DNA of 64,000 nucleotides, from the NCBI RefSeq assembly GCF_002994745.2, contig NC_037090.1, forward strand, positions 21,712,001 through 21,776,000, given 5' to 3'. The notes under the pieces are model-generated. The model made no database searches. It saw only the letters and a program-made list of their open reading frames with translations, and was not told where the DNA came from. The translations under genes and the position numbers were made by a program. Shown in pieces: positions 55,207-64,000 of the stretch (positions within the stretch are counted from its first letter, which is position 1; each line of letters begins with the position of its first letter). Source of the stretch: Rosa chinensis. Taxonomy: Eukaryota; Streptophyta; Magnoliopsida; Rosales; Rosaceae.

Positions 55207-58200
55207 ATGGCCGGAGACGGACAAGCGTCGACGTCGAACGCGTTCTCGTTCATATCGAAGGGGTGGAGGGAAGTGAAGGACTCGGCGGACGCGGATCTCC
55301 AATTGATGAAGGACCGAGCCAACTCGTTCAAGAACTTGGCGACTTCCTTCGACCGCGAGCTCGAGAACTTGTTCAACTCGGCGACCGCAATCCGGTCGTC
55401 TTCGTCGCTGTCGCGGCCGACGGAGATTGACTTCGTGAAGAAGCTGCAGCCGAAGCTGGTGGAGATTCGGAGGGCGTACTCGTCGCCGGATTTCAGCAAG
55501 AAGGTGCTGGAGAAATGGACCCCGAGGTCGACGATTCGGATTGATTTGTCGGCGATAAAGAATGCTATAGTGTCGGAGGTGGAGGGCAGGGAAGGGATGG
55601 CGGAGTTTGATAGGATTAGGAGGAGGAGGAGTTTGAAGTTTAGTGAGTTTTGGGGAGAGTGGAAAAGAGACGGTGATGACGAGGAGAAACAGTCCGGTAG
55701 GGATTGGGAGCCAATTCGAGTGTTGAAGACGAGATTGAAAGAGTTTGAGAAGCGTGAATTTCTCGGTGGGTTTAAGAACAGTGAGTTTGTGGAGAAGGTC
55801 AAGTCCAGCTTGGTATGTTCGAATCTTTGTAGCAATTGAATTTGTGAGCTGTGCAATTTTGGTTTCAATTGCTTTATTCTGGCCTTTGTGTGTTCATCTT
55901 GTCTTGGCTGAAATGTTCGTGCTTATAAGTTGGTAGGAAAATTGAATTAAAAAAATAAAAAAATTCTTATCTGCAAATGCATGTGAATCAGTTTGCTATC
56001 TCATATAGGTGATGCTGTTGTGTTTGGGCAGCGAAACAAAAGTCAAAACATTGTAAAGCAAACTGAGATGTAGCTGTGTCCTTGTGCATATCTTGGGGAG
56101 TTTATTGGGTTGCCTACTACAGAGCTGGGTAGGTAGCAAACTGAGAGACTGAGGGAACGAATGTTCTTAGACCCTGAGGTATAAGATAGAACTTTTGGCA
56201 AACTAATCACTGAAGTCTGTACCGAATAGGAATAAAATAAAATCATTTGTGTATAATTCTGAATGTTTGAAAAAAAAAAAAAACTTTACATTCATTTTGG
56301 AAGATTTCTATGTGGATTCCAACTTCGCTTGGCTGGAACAAGGATGTCAATAGCCTTGGGCTAATTCTTGTTATGCATATAAGCTTGCACTCCAATATCA
56401 TTCTGAAGTGCAACCTGTGCACCAATTGACAACATGACATAGTTACCCTCAACTTCAATTATATTGTGTTTCTCATCCGAAAGGTGTATACTGTCTTTGG
56501 TAAATGAACTGTTGAGTATGCGACTGTTTTGAGTATGTGTTTCTTTCAGTAGATATCTTACTTCTTTCAGTTACTTTGTGCGTGTTTCCGTGATCAATGT
56601 GTATTTATTGTTATGTGGTCATATGAGAGCAGCACATATTCTTATCACTTCAGTATTTTCTTTTTCTGTTTTCAGAAATCAGTTTACAAGGATTCTCAGG
56701 AGTCACAGGTTTGTATCTACGCACCATAATTTCTTTTTTGTCATTTGGGTATCTTTTTTTTTGTTTTTTATTAGCTTGTATTTTTTACTTTGTATTTCAT
56801 ATCTGGCTGCTTTGGCATATTAGTGTTTTCTGAGTTATAATTCAGTGGAGTAATGAAGATGCAAAAGTTTCTCGGAGTGATTGTTTCTTGCAGTTTGTGC
56901 TGGAAATCAGAACCCACCTAAGTCTTATTTAGAGGCTCTTTTTAGTGTAGGTTATTTAGAGGCTCTTTTAGTGTAGGTGTTGGCTAGGATAAGGATTGGT
57001 GCTTGTATTTGACATTTCACCCAAAAAGATGATTACATGGGTACAGCTATGGTGCTTTTAATATTTCTCATACATGTCATGTTTCATGTAATATTTACCA
57101 CTTTGAGGACTCATGTGTTAACTAGAAAAAGTCCTCTTTAAGGTAAACTTGGTCATCTTTAGAGTAAAGTAGGTTCTCATTTGAGTAATTAAATCCTAAA
57201 ACTTGTAATTGTATGCATGTCATATGTTAATATATTGTAGAATTCGCCATGATTACACACGCATCTCGGTGTGATATGACACTTAATACTAGTGTTCCAA
57301 AACACTAAGAACTCAACTAGTTTTCCGTGTCTGAATTTCATTGCACTCAATGTGCCCTTTTGTTTTATAAAAATTAAGATGTCTCGTTGTTGCTAACTGT
57401 GGTGCTCATATTCTGTAAAATTGTACCATACTGGGGATGTCAATCTTATCATATGAACAAGTGAATACTAAAACTTGGTGATTTTGTTGGCCTTCATATT
57501 TGTGTCCACATAATACTAAGAATGTGTGTGTGGGAGTTTAGAATATGCTCTTTATGGTAGTGGGATTTCTGTTATTTTATTTTGTTTATTATTTTAAAGA
57601 TTGGAATTGCTAATAGACATAGTATAATGAGATTTCTGTGGCTGGTTCTTTTCTGAAAAAATTGGTAAGTAGGTAATTTGCTGTACTAAGTTCATCTCCT
57701 ATGCATGATACAGGCTGTACCTCCACTGGATGCGGCGGAACTTTTGGCTAGTTTGGTTAGGCAATCTGAGCCATTTCTGGATCAACTTGGCATTAGAAAA
57801 GGTGCTTATTTTAAAGTTCCGTTTAAAGCTGTTACTGCAAAAATGCTTTGACATTTTTCTGATTTGTTTATATTATGTAGTTATATAAATAGTAGAGCTT
57901 CATGGCGTGTTAATGTATTTGTTGATAAGTAATTGACTGCATAAGTTCAAACTTTGGTTGGACTGTTGAAACGATATAACATGCAGCAAACCCAGTTCTG
58001 AACACATCTTGGTTGACAAAGTTATCATGAACATGAATCTTACTCGGAAGAAGTATAATTAACGATAAATCCCCTCAAGAATAAATAAGAGCAAAGTAGA
58101 AAAGTTTAAATTGCTTGGCAGGTCACACAGATATTTCCTGTTGGCAAGAAAAGACTGTCACAGTTTTCTTTTTAGATTTCTTATCGACTTGATTTGTATT

Positions 58201-60437
58201 CTATATTTTTATGAACTTATGCATATGACAATACAGCTGAAGTTTTGTGGTTTTCTGAAAATGAATGCAGATGTATGTGAGAAATTAGTGGAAAGCTTGT
58301 ATAGTAAACGCAAGAATTACTTTCTGTTGAACTCCCCTTCTTCCGGAGAGTCATCTGTTCTAGAGGGTGAAAACGTTAATGATGAATTAGATTTAAGGAT
58401 AGCTTCTGTCCTGCAAAGTACAGGGCATTCTTACGATGGTGGATTTTGGACAGACCATGCAAAGCATGACCCATCAGACCAGAAACGGCATGTTGCTATA
58501 GTCACAACTGCTAGTCTTCCTTGGATGACAGGAACAGCAGTGAATCCACTTTTTCGAGCTGCGTATCTTGCTCAGACTGCAAAACAAAATGTTACCCTGT
58601 TAGTTCCATGGCTTTGCGCATCAGATCAAGAACTTGTGTATCCTAGCAATATCACTTTTACTTCACCAGAAGAGCAGGAAATTTATATCCGTAACTGGCT
58701 TGAGGAAAGGATTGGCTTTAAGGCTGACTTTAAGATCTCCTTTTATCCAGGGAAGGTAATTACATTTATGGCTCTGTTCATGCCACTTCATATTTGATCA
58801 TATCAATTATGGTTGTTATTCTTAAATTCTTATCTGATTCATTATCTTGCTATATTATTAGTTTTCCAAAGAAAGGCGAAGCATTTTACCTGCTGGAGAC
58901 ACTTCTCAGTTCATTCCGTCCAAAGAGGCTGACATTGCTATCCTGGAAGAACCAGAACACCTGAATTGGTACCATCATGGCAGGCGATGGACCGATAAGT
59001 TTAACCATGTTGTTGGTGTTGTTCATACAAATTACTTGGAATATATCAAGAGAGAGAAGAATGGTGCTCTTCAAGCATTCTTTGTGAAGCACATAAACAA
59101 TTGGGTTACAAGAGCATATTGCGACAAGGTAGGAGCCCATTCATTGGCTATCTGATGAACATGTGCAATTTAAATTTGAATATGTTGTACCTGGTTTCTG
59201 CTAAGTTCATTAGAATGCTTTTTGTCATTCACTAACTAAATTGCTCATGATTTTTATCTAGGTTCTTCGCCTTTCAGCTGCCACACAGGATTTACCTAAG
59301 TCTGTGATCTGCAATGTTCATGGCGTGAATCCTAAGTTCTTAAAAATTGGAGAGAAGGTGGCTGCAGAAAAGGAAACTGGAGAGAGAACATTCTCAAAAG
59401 GAGCATATTTCTTGGGAAAGATGGTCTGGGCGAAGGGATACCGCGAATTGATAGATTTGTTGGCAAAGCACAAGAGTGACCTTGATGGCTTCAAAGTGGA
59501 TGTGTATGGGAATGGAGAGGATGCCAATGAAGTCCAGAGTACAGCTAAGAGTTTGGATTTGAATCTGAACTTTCTAAAAGGGAGGGACCATGCTGATGAT
59601 TCTCTTCACGGGTAAGGATCTATGAATTTCAGCTTCCCAACTTTTTTCTTTTTTCTTTTGCCGAGGATCCATTGAATCTCAACTTCTCAATTTCCTGACT
59701 TTCTTAGTTCTGCATGTAAAGAGGGTTGATTGGAAAAGACATTCCAAGAATACTAGTTCAATGACTAAGCTGCCCAAGTTTGTGTTTAGACTAAATTTCA
59801 GGGAACAAAGAACAGACTAATACATGTTTTTCCATTCACCATCTCAACCCCACTCACCTTTCTTCATCTGTCATGTTAATAATATTCCTTATTTTCTTGA
59901 AGGTACAAAGTCTTCATAAATCCCAGTGTTAGTGATGTGCTGTGCACGGCTACTGCTGAGGCGCTTGCCATGGGAAAATTTGTTGTTTGTGCGGACCATC
60001 CATCAAATCAGTTTTTCAGATCATTTCCTAATTGCTTGACTTATGAAACATCTGAGGACTTTGTTGCCAAAGTAAAGGAAGCAATGGAAAATGACCCTCA
60101 GCCCCTTACTCCAGAGCAAAGATTTAATCTTTCATGGGAAGCAGCTACACAGAGATTCATGGAGTATTCTGAGATGGATAAAGTCTTGGATACGGAAAAG
60201 AATGGTGCAAGATCAAGCAGAGGTAAGGGAAAGGGGGTCTCAAAGTCTGCATCTATGCCTAGCTTATCAGGTATGGTTGATGGAGGATTGGCATTTGCCC
60301 ATTATTGTCTCACCGGGAATGAATTCCTTAGATTATGCACTGGGGCAACCCCTGGAACCCGTGACTACGACAAGCAACATTGTAAAGATCTCCGTCTCTT
60401 GCCTCCTCAGGTTGAAAACCCTATTTATGGCTGGTAA
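55207..60437 (+). CDS. DGD1: Digalactosyldiacylglycerol synthase 1
   Basis: Transfers galactose from UDP-galactose to MGDG, making DGDG at the outer chloroplast envelope. Seven exons: 55207-55812, 56676-56708 (33 nt), 57714-57801, 58271-58755, 58862-59128, 59262-59611, 59903-60437. All junctions are GT..AG and in phase, giving 787 residues. The N-terminal extension (about residues 1-300: [39 protein letters not shown]) is typical of DGD1 and absent from DGD2. The GT4 glycosyltransferase domain starts near residue 313 ([18 protein letters not shown]), continues through [17 protein letters not shown] and [14 protein letters not shown], and includes the nucleotide-sugar site [20 protein letters not shown] (about 620-640) and HPSNQFF. 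The start codon is the first ATG after the CT-rich leader, in a GCCATGGCC context. No damage is seen. Confidence 0.97.
57060..57250. mobile_element. Repeat in DGD1 intron 2 related to 39411-39730
   Basis: Read on the minus strand it shares ATATGACATGCATACAATT and CACATGAGTCCTCAAAGTGG with the plus strand at 39430-39560. It has one unit instead of the tandem array. It sits in a 1005-bp intron clear of both splice sites. Confidence 0.6.
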
Positions 60438-63000
60438 TAAGTAGATTAGCACTCCATCAGTAATCCCTGTGTATAATACTAATACATGGTATCTTAGGAG
60501 CGTGCTATGCTTAGGTAGAAGGCTGGTTTCTTTTCTACATCAGTATGCATTAAGCGCACATTTTTGTAGATAGCCAGATCCAAGTTTTGCGGTCTCATAT
60601 TAATCTATAGGAAATAATTGCCAGTATATAGTTATTCATTATGAAGTTGCACGGCTAAGCTCTGCTGAACTGATGAAGATGTCGGCTAAAAGCTGGAATA
60701 ACTTCTTGAATCCATTGAATCCCATTTACTGTTTATGGATTGGTTCAATTTGGCATTTGACTTGTGGTTTTGCACAATATTGTCATATTTACATTTTCAC
60801 AGCCTAGTGTAATTGGACTTGACACTTCATGTGATGTATATAAACCCTAATGATGCAAAAAAATCTTTTATATGGTAATCAGGTACTGTCTTCTTATTCA
60901 GATACAGACTGGGTGACTGGTTAGGCACTCCCATTATCTAGGCTCGCTGAAAACCAACTAGTAATTGGATTTAAATTCAAGTACCCAGTTCAATAGTTCC
61001 ATTTTCTGAAGGACAAGTTACCTTAGATTTGCTTATCAAGCATTTGAACCCGCTTAGATTACATCTAGACAAATAGAAGCTAGCCAGCGAGCAATGGCAC
61101 GTAATGCACGCTGCGGTGAGAGTATGAGTACGTATGTTTCCGGACAAACCAGTTTTACAGTAACATCTAATAACAAGCATGGGATTCGGAAAGGCAACAA
61201 GAAAGATTGAATCACCTCTATGAAGAAACCCAGGATTGAGTGTATGGCCTGCTACACACACAGTGTTCTACGTGTGGTGCACATGCCCCCATTAACTAAT
61301 AAATCTACACTGAAGTGAGTTCATAATGACCAAACTCAAAAGTAAAATAGAATTAAAAAGTAACCATGTAAGTGACTATTAAAAGGTACTACTCATTCTT
61401 CATGTGATTCCCATTTCCTTAGTGAACAGTGACTCTTGGGCATGTAGAAAAGCTAAAGTACTGGAATTTTCTGGGACAGTTTCAGTTGATATTGGAACCG
61501 ACTCGCCAAGTTTGTCAAGAACAAATATACAAATAGTTAAATACAAATCCAATCGTTTATAATGCTTTGTAAGAATGGTCATTGGATGAAATGATCGTAG
61601 AAAGTCTTGAAGAGGATCGACCTATGCTCAGTATCTGGGTTTTAAAAGAGTTGCTTTCCGTGTCAGCCACAAGATCATATGATCATCATCAAACGATGTT
61701 TTCATTTAAAATTTTAAATAGTGGAAAAAGCCTCCACATCACCACCACGTTAATTTTTTTGGTACAAATCACCACCACGTTATTGGTTCGGTGGTTCCTA
61801 TGCATCTGACCTATATTCATGGGTGTATAATGAAATGATATTAAAATAAATTCCTTTTTTAGGTTCCTTTCAGGAAAAAAAAAAAAATCATCTCTGGGTT
61901 TACAATATTGCATAAAGCTCATTAGTGACACTGGCATGTTTTTAACTCCATTGTGGTTTGTCAGTTTAAGCTATGGGATTGCAGTCGGTCAGTGAGTGCT
62001 ACAATGTGGGACAAAGAAGAAGACCAGTTGATCATCGATCTCTGAGCACTGAACAGATTATTCTCTTCTGCAACGCCATTAGAAAGTTCAGCTTTCTATA
62101 TTATGTGACTTTTAGCTGTGGGATTGCAGCCACTGCTTCCTCTGCTACCTATGCAAAGTAAATAATATAATAACATAAGTCAATCACATGCTGAACCCTA
62201 AACCCTAGCTGATTGTTCACCTCTCTCTTTCCCCTTTTAGTTGTTTATAAGACTTTGTTTCCCTTTTGTTGGGTAGCTATTTTCAATTCGGTAATGGGTA
62301 GTATTCTATCTGACGTATATTCGTTCTGTACGTCGGGGTATCTTCAGCAATATATATATTTATCTTTAGGCCTTTTCCTAATGAGGAATGAAGCACGGAG
62401 TTCATAAGTGGAGAAGGTCTGTTTTTATCCAACTACCCAGTTTTTTCAATATTCGTTATAAAAAGTTAAGCAAGTTGCAGAGAGGCAAATGGAATTGAAC
62501 CAGCTAGTTAGGGCAGATTCATATGTAATACTGAAAGAAAACTTAATAATCTTTTTAGTGATCACTGACCACATATAAATCCTGCTTAAGGAATCTTTTG
62601 TAGCTAGTGAGTGAAGCACTTCACATATAATTAAGGATGGAAATTAGAGTTCACGTGCATGTTGATGTATTCATTATCAACACGTACTTTAATGATGTTC
62701 ATTGGAGTATGGCAATTAAAGAGATCGAAATTGATATGATTTTGTATACCATTAACAAAGATTTAGTTTCTTGTATATATTAATTCATCCTTCTTATATT
62801 GAATTGAAAGGATTAGTTTGCCTGACTATATCATTGTTGACTGATTTAGTGTCTTGTTGTATCTAGAACATGCATCAAGGAGATAGATATAGTGGATTCT
62901 CCAACCCAAAATGATAAGTTAATTAACCTGAAAAAAAAAACTGCATGTTGAAGTTAAAGGATCAATTCTAAAAGAAATAGGATGAAGCCTTGATGAACAA
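60438..63000. other. DGD1 3' region and intergenic DNA
   Basis: The first several hundred bases probably contain the DGD1 3' UTR. A 62-codon frame at 61973-62161 (ending TASSATYAK) has no recognised family. TCACCACCACGTTA is directly repeated near 61740 and 61770. No RNA gene was found. Confidence 0.5.
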
Positions 63001-63039
63001 TACCTAAATTAATACCCTCTACTATCTTAAGGAGAGAGG

Positions 63040-63390
63040 TACAATACCAACTTGCATGAAAGTGGGAAACAACTAATGCTCCCAACATTATGAAATTCTC
63101 TTAGTACATGTTTTAATGAAACTAAAGAGATTTGATAGTGTGAATAATCTATAATCACTTCAATTCATTCAGAATGATTTACAACGTTTTATACAACAAA
63201 GATGCTAATTCTATCCATAATAATCACTTCAATTCATTCAGAATGATTTACAACGTTTTATACAACAAAGATGCTAATTCTATCCATAATTATAGGACTA
63301 ACTATAGTAATACAAATCTCTTAATTAACTTGTGATGGTACAGAGATTCCAATAATGAAGACTCCAGATCATATGAGATTCCTTTCCTCA
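63040..63390 (-). repeat. Presumed 3' LTR of the copia element
   Basis: On the minus strand the polypurine tract TTGAGGGGGAGTAT ends at 63391 and the LTR would begin TGAGGAAAGG at 63390. The far end is not fixed because the partner LTR is outside the window; 63040 is a rough limit. Confidence 0.4.
63151..63288. repeat. Perfect 69-bp tandem duplication in the copia LTR region
   Basis: The unit starting ATAATCACTTCAATTCATTC at 63151 repeats exactly at 63220. It lies in the presumed 3' LTR of the copia element. Confidence 0.9.
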
Positions 63391-63986
63391 ATACTCCCCC
63401 TCAAGTTGGAGTGTATGTTAATTACACCCAACTTGCTCAATAGTGCTGAAAATTGCTTCGAACCCAGCGGCTTGGTGAACAAGTCAGCTGGTTGTTCCTT
63501 TGTTCGAATATGCATGGTTTTGACTAGCCCCCTCTGTACTTTTTCCCGCACAACATGGCAATCTATCTCAATATGCTTTGTGCGTTCATGAAAGACGGGA
63601 TTTGATGCTATATGAATGGCAGCCTGATTATCACAGAACAATTTAACTGCATGTGCATGTTTAACATTCAAATCTCTTAATAAACTTTGAAGCCATGTAA
63701 TCTCACAGCATGTTGTTGCCATAGATCTGTACTCCGCTTCTGCACTAGAACGAGACACTGTTCCTTGCTTTTTTGTTTTCCATGAGATGGGTGCGTTGCC
63801 TAAGAAAATACAGTAGCCAGTAGTTGATCTTCTTGTGTCCTTGCAACGTGCCCAATCTGCATCACAATACGCCTTGATCTCCAATTGTCCGGTGGAAGGC
63901 AAAAGTATTCCTTGTCCTGGTGTCTGCTTAACATATCTCAACACCTTGTAAGCTGCATCTAGATGAGGTTGTCTAGGGTTATCCAT
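63369..63986 (-). pseudogene. Ty1/copia pol, RNase H end (runs off the window)
   Basis: The C-terminal part of a copia polyprotein on the minus strand, open to the window edge apart from the last 14 bases. It shows the copia RNase [61 protein letters not shown] and [12 protein letters not shown]. The catalytic D, E and D are present. The frame itself has no break in view, but integrity of the rest cannot be judged. It stops at 63369, 21 bases inside the presumed LTR. Confidence 0.9.
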
Positions 63987-64000
63987 AAATTGACTTAGGA

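Noticed and set aside
55101..55868. 255-codon open frame on the minus strand over DGD1 exon 1
   Set aside because: It is the mirror of a GC-rich coding exon. The plus strand has the known DGD1 N-terminus with in-phase splice sites, so the minus frame is a shadow.
61973..62161. 62-codon frame ending in TASSATYAK
   Set aside because: Reads somewhat like a membrane-protein exon, but there is no family match by eye and no adjoining exon.

Overview
This is plant nuclear DNA from a eudicot. Exons are separated by GT..AG introns, intergenic DNA is AT-rich, and small DNA transposons and LTR retrotransposons are dense. Several repeats look Rosaceae-like to me, but I cannot fix the genus from the sequence alone. 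Three host genes can be supported: a TMK-type leucine-rich-repeat receptor kinase (29313-32691, minus), an LRAT/NC-domain protein (44956-48707, minus) and DGD1, the chloroplast galactolipid synthase (55207-60437, plus). Splice sites for all three were placed by hand, and each spliced frame closes without internal stops.

Layout. 1-4345 is gene-poor and holds one inverted-repeat element (848-2387). 4355-5550 is a Pack-MULE-like element with about 440-bp terminal inverted repeats and a perfect 9-bp target duplication; both arms carry a pentatricopeptide-repeat (PPR) gene fragment. 5861-19480 is a complete but mutated 13.6-kb Ty3/gypsy element of Tat type: two LTRs, 5-bp target duplication ACATC, gag, protease, RT-RNase H, a second RNase H and integrase. 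Antisense to these, between pol and the 3' LTR, lies a separate intron-containing gene with a plant mobile domain (PMD). It appears to have inserted into a SINE-like repeat. 19540-27200 is a repeat field: an LTR remnant, a cluster of C-loop palindromes, a MULE-type MITE, a short non-autonomous LTR element at 22939-24957, and MITEs. 27200-29300 shows nothing clear.

The TMK gene is followed by about 12 kb of AT-rich repeats (a LINE-like 3' end, large inverted-repeat elements, minisatellites, AT/AC microsatellites), then a MULE MITE (41152-41521), a PIF/Harbinger derivative (41947-42877) and a Tourist-like MITE (44484-44715). After the LRAT gene, 49380-53280 is a nest of repeats that includes another MULE-like element. 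The upstream region of DGD1 carries three G-boxes and a match to the phosphate-starvation P1BS site. The window ends inside a Ty1/copia element running off the right edge on the minus strand.

The host genes are not an operon and show no functional link. DGD1 makes digalactosyldiacylglycerol at the chloroplast envelope, TMK is a plasma-membrane receptor kinase, and the LRAT-domain protein is probably a thiol-dependent acyltransferase or hydrolase. The most unusual structure is the Tat element, which carries a second gene on the opposite strand with its own introns and a plausible own promoter.
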